Origin: an uncultured Desulfobacter sp.
GTDB lineage: Bacteria; Desulfobacterota; Desulfobacteria; Desulfobacterales; Desulfobacteraceae
Length of the DNA: 64,000 nucleotides
Assembly (NCBI RefSeq): GCF_963664415.1
Contig: NZ_OY761445.1
Span: 3,312,501 to 3,376,500, forward strand
Direction of reading: 5' to 3'
The notes under the pieces are model-generated. The model was not told the origin of the DNA and did not search any database. It was given only the letters and a program-made list of their open reading frames with translations. How positions within the stretch are numbered: position 1 is the first letter of the stretch; every line of letters starts with the position of its first letter. Both the position numbers and the translations under genes were made by a program. Below are positions 8,770 to 16,452 of the stretch, one piece after another.

Positions 8770-9810
8770 CTATTTTCCAAAACCGCAATCCGGATACCTG
8801 CAATCTGAACAGTTGGAACAAAATCCGCCGTGACCCATCTTGATAATGTCTTTTTTTTCAACCGTTTCCCCGGCCAGCACTCTGGGCACCACCAGATCAA
8901 AGATGGAGGCCCTATGGTACATGACACAACCGGGCAGGCCAATCACCGGGATGTCGTTGATATAGGCCAGCATAAACATGGCCCCGGGCAGAACCGGCAC
9001 CCCGTAAGTGATAATTTTTCCCCCCGCAGCCCGGACTGAGGCAGGGGTCAGGTCGTCGGGATCTACGGACATACCACCGGTAAGGGCGATCATCTGTGCG
9101 CCGTCGGCAATAAGATCCCGGATGGCGGAGACGGTCATCTCAAGATCATCAGGTACCACCCGCTTGCCCATGATACGAGACCCCAGCTCATTGAATTTTT
9201 TCTCCACCACCGGACCGAATTTATCCCGTATCCGTTCATGGAAAACCTCTGAACCTGTAACTATCATGCCTACGTCCAGGGCGGCAAATGGTTTAACCTC
9301 AATGATGGGAAAATATTGTTCACAGACCTTCTCAGCATCGGCCACCTGTTTTTCCGGTACCGTGAGAGGGATCACCCGGGTGCCGGCAATTTCCTGTCCC
9401 TCATTCACGCTGCGACAGGTGTGCAGGGATGCAAACGCGACATCCTGAACCGAATTGAGCTTTTCCAGGGCCTCAACATTTATTTTGAGCAGGCCGTGGA
9501 TTTGGGAGGTAAATCCCACCTTGCCTTCCTTGGGTGCGGAAATATCAATGTTGGATCCAAGGGCCGCTCTGGCGATCCGCAGGGCCGCCTCATTTTCATG
9601 AACCTCGTTTTTCAAGCCGGACACATAGATATGCTCCTTGCCGACATCCAGCAGGGCGTCTACGTCCGCTTCGGTGATGATATGGCCTTTTTTGAACAAC
9701 GGGCCTTTAAAAAAATCCGGAACAATCCGGGTGATATCATGGAGCAAAACTTTGCCCACAGCATCCCTGACGGGAAGGGCCTCTACCTTATCTTTCTCGT
9801 AGTATTTCAC
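8770..9810 (-). CDS. MoeA-like molybdopterin-binding protein with Cys-rich tail (DVU_1552-type)
   Basis: A 346-residue protein related to the MoeA/MogA molybdopterin-binding fold, with 'MIALTGGMSVDPDDLTPASV' and 'VIGLPGCVMYH' in the C-terminal half. It lacks the full-length MoeA domains III/IV arrangement. The last ~20 residues form a tail 'GGFCSNCSDCRYPDCGFGK' with four Cys. This looks like a metal or Fe-S ligand set and is not part of ordinary MoeA. It probably handles molybdopterin or molybdate for Mop. The gene lies 85 bases after the CoA ligase gene, and a copy of the 55-nt repeat falls in that gap. Confidence 0.85.
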   Translation of the reverse strand: MKYYEKDKVEALPVRDAVGKVLLHDITRIVPDFFKGPLFKKGHIITEADVDALLDVGKEHIYVSGLKNEVHENEAALRIARAALGSNIDISAPKEGKVGFTSQIHGLLKINVEALEKLNSVQDVAFASLHTCRSVNEGQEIAGTRVIPLTVPEKQVADAEKVCEQYFPIIEVKPFAALDVGMIVTGSEVFHERIRDKFGPVVEKKFNELGSRIMGKRVVPDDLEMTVSAIRDLIADGAQMIALTGGMSVDPDDLTPASVRAAGGKIITYGVPVLPGAMFMLAYINDIPVIGLPGCVMYHRASIFDLVVPRVLAGETVEKKDIIKMGHGGFCSNCSDCRYPDCGFGK

Positions 9811-9862
9811 TGTTCTACCTTACCTTACATGAAAGTCTCTGTAAGCTAACAGATCCTTCAAC

Positions 9863-9917
9863 TTTTGTTGTGAATTGAGCCTCGGTGTTATCAAATCACG
9901 TTAGCCCATGGCTGTTA
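9863..9917 (+). repeat. 55-nt repeat element, copy C
   Basis: Third member of a gapless 55-nt family (others at 34180 and 42598), 43/55 identical to copy A and 39/55 to copy B. It starts TTTTGTTGT and ends CCCATGGCTGTTA. It covers the last codons and stop of the CoA ligase gene on the opposite strand, so the repeat supplies that protein's C-terminal residues. The small stem seen in copies A and B is lost here. Confidence 0.75.
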
Positions 9918-11227
9918 AATTGAATCTGTCGTTTCGTGACATAAGTGTTTCTAAAATCAAAAGCACGGACAGTGATTCTGCCCATGCGCAAACGGCCCGT
10001 TTCAAGGGCCATGGTCAACCCGGGAGACGGACCCGGGTCAATCTGAATACGCTGTGTCAGGGGCTCAAGCCCCATGATTTCAATATCCAGGGTTGGGATT
10101 CCTTGTTCGGAATCTATTTTGTTTTGTATGCAGGCGGTAAAGTCCACCACGCCCGGAAGAGAAAAAAGCAGATCATCCAGGTCTGCCATGGTTAAATTTT
10201 GCCGGTTTGCAGTATCGGCGTTCAACCGTTGGCGGTTCCTGATCCGGTCCAGCCGGGGAAAGGGGCTGCCGCAGGCACAGGGGGCATCCAGAATCCGGGA
10301 GACATCCCCGGTCCGGTAACGAATCAGGGGCATACCCTTGCGGTTCAAGGTGGTGATGACTACTTCGCCCCATTGTCCCGCCGGCAGGGGGGGGCCGGCC
10401 GGGTCAATGATTTCAAAAAACAGGTCGGGGTGTCTGAGATGCAAACCCTCACGTGCCGGACACTGAATGGCCCCGCCAAATCCAATTTCCGTCATCCCGT
10501 AATGGTTCAGCACCGTTGCACCCAAAAGATCTTCTACCCGGTCCACTAGTGGTGCGGGCACATAATCGGCTGTTAGAATCACATGGGCAATGTCAGACAG
10601 AGTACCCGTTAATTTCATATATTCACACAAAGCCAGAATCTGGACGGGCATGCCGATGAGAAGGCTTGGACGGGTTGACCTAACCAGGTCGGCTGCCGGA
10701 CCGAAATCCCGAATAATGCCGGGAACCTTTGGGCGTGCCTGGGCGGCTTGCATGGCGGTTCTAATCAGATCTCCGGCACTGGCCCGGGTATCGCCCGGCA
10801 AAAAAATCAGCCCGGTTTCCCCAGGATTCATGATGGTCGTGAGCACCGCCGTGAAAAAATCCACGACCCGGCCAAGATCCTCATCCGTGAAAAAAATCCG
10901 TTTGGGGGCGGCGGTGGTCCCTGAGGTGTTCAGGGTGACGATGCGGGAGATCTCCCCCTGAGAAAGTGCCAGAAAGCCTTTGGGATTTCCCTGGATATCT
11001 GCCGGCCGGGTAAAGGGCAGGGTCGCCATACCTTTAAGAGTCTTAAGAGGCAAATCTGTAATACCAAAAAAAGATTGCCTGTAAAAGCGGCTGTGCTCCC
11101 GGGCATGGGTAATCGTTCTGTTCAGTGCATCCAGTTGCCGGCGTTCAAAGGCTTCAAGCAAATTACTTGATGAAGACGCAATGCCCATGGTCCGGGTAAT
11201 CCAGGTATCAAGAAACGGGGCGTTCAT
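9896..11227 (-). CDS. AMP-forming CoA ligase, phenylacetate-CoA ligase-like (DVU_1553-type)
   Basis: A ~443-residue ANL-superfamily adenylating enzyme. The phosphate loop is 'NTSGTTAAPKRIFF', the 'NHYGMTEIGFGG' block is the A5 motif and 'LIRYRTGDVSRI' the A7/A8 region. It resembles phenylacetate-CoA ligase/coenzyme F390 synthetase relatives. ATG 11227 is chosen because it gives a 4-base ATGA overlap with the upstream radical SAM gene; a longer frame to 11278 would overlap by 55 bases. Substrate is unknown. In the mop locus an acyl-adenylate step on a cofactor precursor or on an acid product of the aldehyde oxidoreductase is conceivable (inference). Its 3' end runs into repeat copy C. Confidence 0.85.
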   Translation of the reverse strand: MNAPFLDTWITRTMGIASSSSNLLEAFERRQLDALNRTITHAREHSRFYRQSFFGITDLPLKTLKGMATLPFTRPADIQGNPKGFLALSQGEISRIVTLNTSGTTAAPKRIFFTDEDLGRVVDFFTAVLTTIMNPGETGLIFLPGDTRASAGDLIRTAMQAAQARPKVPGIIRDFGPAADLVRSTRPSLLIGMPVQILALCEYMKLTGTLSDIAHVILTADYVPAPLVDRVEDLLGATVLNHYGMTEIGFGGAIQCPAREGLHLRHPDLFFEIIDPAGPPLPAGQWGEVVITTLNRKGMPLIRYRTGDVSRILDAPCACGSPFPRLDRIRNRQRLNADTANRQNLTMADLDDLLFSLPGVVDFTACIQNKIDSEQGIPTLDIEIMGLEPLTQRIQIDPGPSPGLTMALETGRLRMGRITVRAFDFRNTYVTKRQIQFNSHGLT

Positions 11228-12579
11228 GACTTGCGGTACAATCCTTTGCCGTCGGTCCGGGTCAGATTGTAGGCACAAAAGGGTATAAGGCGGCCGTCCG
11301 GGGCCACGCTGTGGATACAGCAGCCTTTAAGCCGCTCAAGGTCCAGGTTCCAGGCATCCTGGAAGGCCATGCCCGATACCGAGAACATCCGGGTCCGGGC
11401 CTGGCGGATGAATTTATCCATGTCATCTTCTTTTTTGGCCGGCATTGCCGGAGCAATCGACTTCAGCGGCGCCTTCCAGTGCTCGGCCACGGAATCTCTG
11501 GCCTGTTTGGAACCCTGCTCCGCCTGAACCGGTTTGCAGCAGCAGGTGTTAAAGGTGGTCACGGCCGAAGGTCGGCCGTCATCCCCGATGATGAATTTAC
11601 CGTTGAACGAACACAGGGCATGTTCGCAGGACGAGGGTCTGAACTGATTTTCCTTAAACTGTCCCTGGGTCTGGACTTCAATCTCTTTGAGCACTTCGGG
11701 GATTGTGATTCGGCTGTCGTCTTTGGGGACCTCTCCGTGACGGCCGAAATAGGAGACCGGCTGGAAATGGACGCCCCGGATGCCCGGGGCATGATCCAGG
11801 CCAAATTGAAGAATCTGTCCGATCTGATCAATATTAACACCCGGAACCAGGGTAGGCACTAGGATCACCCCGATGTTATTTTCAACGCAGACCTCCACGG
11901 CCCGTTGCTTGTCTTCAATAAGCGGTCGGCCCCGCAGATTCTCATAAACGGCATCCGTCACCCCGTCGAACTGGAGGAAGACAGAATCAAGGCCGGCCGC
12001 TTTCAGCCGGGGGGCAAGATCCGGGTCACGGGCCAAAAGAAAGCCGTTGGTGTTCAGCTGAACAAACCCGAATCCGATTTCCACGGCCCGGGCAACGATG
12101 AAAGGCAAATCCTGTCTGATGGAGGGTTCACCTCCCGAAATCTGGAGGTTGGCATCCGGGCTGACTTTATGGACTTTTGCCAGAAGCTCTGTAATTGTTT
12201 CAAGGGTCGGATCCGGGATATTCCCGGGACCTGCGCCTGCAAAACAGAACCTGCAGGAAAAATTACAGTTCTGGGTAATTTCAAGCACGGCGGTGCAGGT
12301 ATGCTGACGGTGTTCCGGGCAAAGGCCGCAGTCAAAGGGGCAGCCTTTGTCCACCGGCGTCATGTTGAACCGCTGTTGAATTGGCAGCTTGGGCCTAATC
12401 CAGTTTTCATAACTCCGGCGCCCTTCCCAAAGCCGGGCCTTGAACACCCCGTGGGCCTCGCAGGTTTTTTCCAGAAAAACAGAATCATTTTCCACCACAT
12501 GCCGGGCCTCAACGAGGGCCAAGCATACCGGACACAGGCTCTGGGTCTGGTGCAATATGTCACGACCGCTATTCATCAT
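11224..12579 (-). CDS. trsS: Radical SAM protein, TrsS type
   Basis: A ~451-residue radical SAM enzyme. The [4Fe-4S]-SAM motif is 'CNFSCRFC' (C105, C109, C112 from this start). It is preceded by two Cys clusters, 'CPVC' and 'CPFDCGLCPEH', and followed by 'ISGGEPSIRQDL'. The C-terminus has 'GCCIHSVAPDGRLIPFCAYN'. The architecture and neighbours match what I know as radical SAM (seleno)protein TrsS; this copy has Cys and no in-frame UGA. The reaction is unknown. The start is set at 12579 (GGCGGA upstream) although the frame extends to 12603. It overlaps the C-GCAxxG-C-C gene by a few codons and the CoA ligase gene by four bases. Confidence 0.8.
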   Translation of the reverse strand: MMNSGRDILHQTQSLCPVCLALVEARHVVENDSVFLEKTCEAHGVFKARLWEGRRSYENWIRPKLPIQQRFNMTPVDKGCPFDCGLCPEHRQHTCTAVLEITQNCNFSCRFCFAGAGPGNIPDPTLETITELLAKVHKVSPDANLQISGGEPSIRQDLPFIVARAVEIGFGFVQLNTNGFLLARDPDLAPRLKAAGLDSVFLQFDGVTDAVYENLRGRPLIEDKQRAVEVCVENNIGVILVPTLVPGVNIDQIGQILQFGLDHAPGIRGVHFQPVSYFGRHGEVPKDDSRITIPEVLKEIEVQTQGQFKENQFRPSSCEHALCSFNGKFIIGDDGRPSAVTTFNTCCCKPVQAEQGSKQARDSVAEHWKAPLKSIAPAMPAKKEDDMDKFIRQARTRMFSVSGMAFQDAWNLDLERLKGCCIHSVAPDGRLIPFCAYNLTRTDGKGLYRKS

Positions 12580-12988
12580 CAAGATCCGCCGGGTCCAGTT
12601 CATGTTCGGAGAGAATAGTCATCAAGGCACCGAGGGCCTGGGTCAAAAGGGTCGGACAGGTTTCCGGGTTGAGATTGGGATAATGGCTCCCGGCGATCTG
12701 CCGGCATTGAACGCCCTTGGAAGCGGCGGCGGTGAAAAAGGCCCTGAAATCATCCTGCATGGAGGCTCTTAAATCCTGGTCCTGGACTGCATACATGGCC
12801 AGAAGGCAGAGCCCGGCTGTCAGAATTCCGCAGGAGCCTGTCTCAAGTTTGGAGCCCATGCACAGTCCACGGGAAAAATCGACCAGTTGCCTGTTTTCCA
12901 CATCTGCCATGTCCAAAACCAGCTGTACCATGATCTGGCTGCAGCAGTAGCCTTTACTCTTTAATTTTAATATCTCGATATCATCCAT
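12569..12988 (-). CDS. C-GCAxxG-C-C-like protein (DVU_1555-type)
   Basis: A 139-residue protein with Cys pattern 'YCCSQ', 'GLCMGSK', 'GSCGILTAGLCLL', then 'VQCR' and 'ETCP'. This matches the C_GCAxxG_C_C family, in which conserved Cys probably bind a metal or take part in redox, though the core here reads GSCGILTAG rather than GCAxxG. The start ATG 12988 follows the methyltransferase stop by two bases; the longer frame to 13102 is discarded as overlap. It lies between the methyltransferase and TrsS genes with tight coupling, so a role as redox or metal partner of those enzymes is inferred. Confidence 0.8.
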   Translation of the reverse strand: MDDIEILKLKSKGYCCSQIMVQLVLDMADVENRQLVDFSRGLCMGSKLETGSCGILTAGLCLLAMYAVQDQDLRASMQDDFRAFFTAAASKGVQCRQIAGSHYPNLNPETCPTLLTQALGALMTILSEHELDPADLDDE

Positions 12989-12990
12989 TT

Positions 12991-13695
12991 TTACTGTGTC
13001 ACCTTGTCTGCCACGATCAGGCAATATCCGGGCTTGAGTTCTCCGGTCCGGCATCGGGAGCCCAGACCGCAATGAAGAACGTCCCCGGTCAGTTTTTTCC
13101 AAAAATTTTCAAGACTGCCGTGTTTAAATACCATTTCACAGGCCATCTGCTTTAACAGCGGGGTGTGGTCTTCCCAAATCCGGATTTTAAATCCTGCCTG
13201 TTCAATAATTGGGGTTAAATCGGTTTTAGTCAGCGCCCCGTCCAGGCAGGTCAAAGGCGATGGATCAAGGGCCGCCGGAGCAGCTCCGGGAATGTACAGG
13301 TCCGTAAGAACCAGATGACCTTCCGGCTGGAGCAGCTCGAAAAAAGTAGCCAGGCAGCCGGGCTTATCCGGCACCAGAGAAAGAACGCATTCACAAAAGA
13401 TCGCCCCGAAGGAAGCGGGTGCAAAGGGCAGCCGCGGCAACCTTGCCCGTAGACCGTCCCAACCCGTTGGGCGGGCCGTTGCCCGGCTGATCCGTTTCTC
13501 CGAGGCATCTATGCCAAAGACCTTGAATCCGGCATCTTCATGCAAAAAGGTGCAGGTAGCTCCATATCCGCACCCGGCGTCCAGTACGCGATCCCCTGGT
13601 GCCAAAGAACAATGATCCAATGCCGCCCGGGTCAGGGTCAGTCCGCCGGGCCGGTGGGTTTCAATGCCGGCTGCCTGAACACTACTTATCCTCAA
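12991..13695 (-). CDS. SAM-dependent methyltransferase (DVU_1556-type)
   Basis: A class I methyltransferase of ~234 residues. Motif I is 'RVLDAGCGYGATCTFL', followed by 'VFGIDASEKRISRA' and 'GAIFCECVLSLVPDK' (motif IV region), with 'GHLVLTDLYIP' later. The domain begins at 'RPGGLTLTRAAL', a few residues after the upstream gene's stop. The best start is TTG 13695, overlapping that gene by ~14 bases; the 273-residue frame to 13812 would be mostly overlap. Substrate unknown. The pairing of a methyltransferase with a TrsS radical SAM protein is a fixed feature of this locus type. Confidence 0.75.
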   Translation of the reverse strand: MRISSVQAAGIETHRPGGLTLTRAALDHCSLAPGDRVLDAGCGYGATCTFLHEDAGFKVFGIDASEKRISRATARPTGWDGLRARLPRLPFAPASFGAIFCECVLSLVPDKPGCLATFFELLQPEGHLVLTDLYIPGAAPAALDPSPLTCLDGALTKTDLTPIIEQAGFKIRIWEDHTPLLKQMACEMVFKHGSLENFWKKLTGDVLHCGLGSRCRTGELKPGYCLIVADKVTQ

Positions 13696-16192
13696 GAATT
13701 TTTTCCACTTCCGCCATTTTTCCTCTGGCCAGAGCCGGAGAGATGAACACAGCCCCGCAGCTTCTGCACTGGGGCAGATCCACATCAAACCGGGATTCCA
13801 GGTAACCCGCATGGTTCATAACGCTTTCCAGGGGGGTGTTGCAGGTCCCGCAATACAGGTCTGGACTGAGATCTTCCAGGGGAGCGCCTGCTTTAAATTT
13901 CTGGGCCGGGATCACGGTCATCCTGTGGCTCCAGGCGTTCAGGATATCATAGCCCCCGTCAAGGATCTTGAATTCCACCCAGAAACAGACATTGGCCGGT
14001 CGGAAAAAGGCGATGGTTGTCCCGGTTTTCTTATCGATAAAATAGTGTTTATCGGCATCGGATTCGTAATGGGCCAGGACCTTTTCAACGTCCGACGCCA
14101 GAATGAATTCATCTTCGATTTGGTTAAAGACGTCCTGATCGATGATAATTTTCTTTCCGGCCGGGGTCAGGGGGATATCGTTTTGAAAATTCTCATTGCC
14201 GACCATCTCCTGTTTAAATGCAGCCAGGTTTCTGCGCCGTCCTGAAAATCCAGGATCCAGTCGTTTTTCCGGATGGTCGCTTTCGGGCCAGAACAGGTCC
14301 AGAATATGGCGGGTGTTTTTTCCGGCCCGGGATAGGCGGTCCCGGCACATGGCGCAGTAAGCAATGTAGTCCAGGTCGCTTTGCGCGGTCCGTTTCTGGA
14401 TAATGGTGCCGGCAAGATCGGGGTTGGCATTGAACACAAGGCCGCCAAACCCGCAGCATTCCGTCAATGCCCCGGCATTTTCCAGTTCGGTTATGGTGAT
14501 GCCCCTGGATTGAATCAGGCCTCTGACGGCCTGCTGGGTGGCATCGTCTTTACGGGCGGTGCAGGGATCACTGACAGCCACAGAACCACCGGCAATTTGA
14601 TCCGGTTCAGGCAAGTCAGAACTGCCGGCCATTTCTGTGTACAAAGATGAAATCCGGGCACCGGGCAATACCGTTTCCAGCATTTGGGTACAGGAGGTAC
14701 AGGCCGTGATGACCCGGGGTGATCCCCAGGATTCCCACAATTTTTTCAGTGTGTCGCCGGTCTCTTCAAACTGGTCTTTGCGGCCGCTCCAAAAGGCAGG
14801 CGCTCCGCAACAGCCGGATACCATTCCGGTGTTTATGTCAACGGTATTTCTCAGCCATGCCCACACCGCCTTCACCTGGCCCGGTGATGAGCCCGTGAGC
14901 TGGCATCCCGGAAAGAAAAGGGCATTTGACGTATCGGTGTCCTGCGCATGCATGGAAAAAAAACAGGTTTCGCCATTGGCATGGGCCATTTCGCCCAGGG
15001 CAAATTCATGGGCCATCGAGGGCATTTTACCATCGGTCACCAGCTCCTGCCGGGCGGAAAGACACAGATCCGCCATGGAAAAGTCATTGGGGCAGACCGT
15101 TTCACACTGGCGACACAGACTGCAGGAGTTGATCAGCTTGTTGGCCTTTTTTTCCCCCATGACAATGGCCAGATTGTTATAAATTTCCCGGGCGTATTTT
15201 CCGGGGTGGCCTTTGAAACTTTCAAGGTAGGTGTTGCAGGCCCTGATGCATCTTGAGCAGTCGCATTGAATGCAGCGGCCGGCCTCTTGTGCCGCCTTTT
15301 CAAGATCGTAGCCGGTTTCCCCTTTAAACTCGATTTTTGGAAGGATGGCCTCCCCGCTGATGTCCGTGGAGAGTTTTGTTTGAATCACCCCTTCTTTGTC
15401 CCGGCCCGCGGTCAGGGAAACTTTGGACAATACCCTGTCCATGGAGGTGGCGGCCTTTCTGCCCTGGAATGCAAAGGCAATGGGATAGCTTTGGGCACAG
15501 ACCCTTTCTTTATCCCGGGGAAAACCGCCGGCAAAAATATTTGTATCGGATACCGATTGCAATGAAAATTCGTCAACAGAGACCGTTTCCGGACCGCCTG
15601 GAGCGTCCAGCCCTAAATATAAGGCAAGGAACTGGTCTTTGTTTTCCAGAAATGTATGAAAATCCGCTTCTAGGATAAATGTGACACCGAATTTCTTAAG
15701 ACGGGCAAGCTCCTTGTCGAGAATCGAAGCGGGAAGGACGTCCTCATCCAGCCGCAGCAGATGTCCACCCAGCGTCTCTTGTTCAAAGACATTGACCCGA
15801 TACCCTTTGAGCGCAAGGTCCCAGGCCGCGGTAAGACTGGAAAGACCGCTGCCCCAGATACCGATGCGGGTATCTTTGGCCGGCGGCGGAAAATATTTTT
15901 TCTGGCGACTTCGATTATTTGCACAGGCCCGCTCCAGAAGGCCGATGGAAAGGGTGCTGTCCAGATCCTGCCGGATGCAATCCGATTCACAGGGATGGTC
16001 GCAGATCCGAGTGATGATCTCCGGCAGGGGAAGGGTTTTCTCCAGAATTTTGAACGCCTTGTCCATCTCCTTCTTGGCCATTTGCGCCAAAAAGGATTTT
16101 ACATCCACATGAAAGGGGCATTTCGCTGTGCAGAATGCCGGTTCTTCCTGGATGCACTTTGCCTCAAATGCAGTAAGTTCTGATTTTTCCAT
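13682..16192 (-). CDS. Pyridine nucleotide-disulfide oxidoreductase/dicluster protein fused to DVU_1557-like redox domain
   Basis: An 836-residue multidomain redox protein. Residues 1-100 are a GltD-like N-terminal Fe-S helical domain (C13, C21, C25, C64, C68, C72). Residues 108-250 are a short FAD/NAD-type Rossmann piece ('GIWGSGLSSLTAAWDLALKG'). Residues 307-367 are two ferredoxin-type clusters ('CIQCDCSRCIRAC', 'CSLCRQCETVC'). Residues ~425-630 are CCG domains ('GCCGAPAFW', 'TECCGFGG'). Residues 680-836 end in a rubredoxin/zinc-ribbon-like domain (C781/C784, C809/C812) which, as I recall, is a separate gene (DVU_1557) in Desulfovibrio. It likely passes electrons to or from Mop or the radical SAM enzyme. 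It is the first gene after mop, 260 bases downstream. Confidence 0.8.
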   Translation of the reverse strand: MEKSELTAFEAKCIQEEPAFCTAKCPFHVDVKSFLAQMAKKEMDKAFKILEKTLPLPEIITRICDHPCESDCIRQDLDSTLSIGLLERACANNRSRQKKYFPPPAKDTRIGIWGSGLSSLTAAWDLALKGYRVNVFEQETLGGHLLRLDEDVLPASILDKELARLKKFGVTFILEADFHTFLENKDQFLALYLGLDAPGGPETVSVDEFSLQSVSDTNIFAGGFPRDKERVCAQSYPIAFAFQGRKAATSMDRVLSKVSLTAGRDKEGVIQTKLSTDISGEAILPKIEFKGETGYDLEKAAQEAGRCIQCDCSRCIRACNTYLESFKGHPGKYAREIYNNLAIVMGEKKANKLINSCSLCRQCETVCPNDFSMADLCLSARQELVTDGKMPSMAHEFALGEMAHANGETCFFSMHAQDTDTSNALFFPGCQLTGSSPGQVKAVWAWLRNTVDINTGMVSGCCGAPAFWSGRKDQFEETGDTLKKLWESWGSPRVITACTSCTQMLETVLPGARISSLYTEMAGSSDLPEPDQIAGGSVAVSDPCTARKDDATQQAVRGLIQSRGITITELENAGALTECCGFGGLVFNANPDLAGTIIQKRTAQSDLDYIAYCAMCRDRLSRAGKNTRHILDLFWPESDHPEKRLDPGFSGRRRNLAAFKQEMVGNENFQNDIPLTPAGKKIIIDQDVFNQIEDEFILASDVEKVLAHYESDADKHYFIDKKTGTTIAFFRPANVCFWVEFKILDGGYDILNAWSHRMTVIPAQKFKAGAPLEDLSPDLYCGTCNTPLESVMNHAGYLESRFDVDLPQCRSCGAVFISPALARGKMAEVEKILEDK

Positions 16193-16331
16193 AATCTACC
16201 AGCCTGCCGGGGTTGGCCCCGGGCCGTTTGTTTTGCTAAGGAATGGATCATTTTATTTTATCCTGGAAAGCGGACCAAGGATGGCCGCGCTTCCAGGAGT
16301 CTTTCAAACGCATTCCCTGTATTAATGGGTA

Positions 16332-16445
16332 AGTAAACATTTTCTCCTGCAGGAGGTGGTGTCCGGCCAGGCGAGGAGGAGGCATACATGAAGTATGTCG
16401 AATGCCCGGCCGGACTGCCGTAACCGGCAGGTAAAAACGTTTTAC
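16332..16445. repeat. Nested ~114-bp palindrome between mop and its accessory genes
   Basis: Four nested inverted repeats share one centre or flank it. The outermost GTAAACATTTT...CCTGC (16332-16349) pairs imperfectly with GCAGGTAAAAACGTTTTAC (16427-16445). GTCCGGCC (16361) pairs with GGCCGGAC (16408). GGCAT (16381) pairs with ATGCC (16402), and CATAC with GTATG around an ATGAA loop. Two side hairpins are CTCCTGCAGGAG (16344) and CTGCCG/CGGCAG (16415-16430). It lies just after the mop stop codon and could stabilise mop mRNA, attenuate the downstream genes, or be a REP/MITE-like element. Confidence 0.75.
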
Positions 16446-16452
16446 AACGCCA

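Noticed and set aside
9908..10195. Plus-strand frame starting at the ATG inside repeat copy C
   Set aside because: It runs antisense to the CoA ligase gene. The ATG at the repeat end is shared by all copies, but the downstream peptides are unrelated.
11224..12579. Selenocysteine in the TrsS-type protein
   Set aside because: The reading frame contains no internal TGA and the C-terminal motif has ordinary Cys codons.
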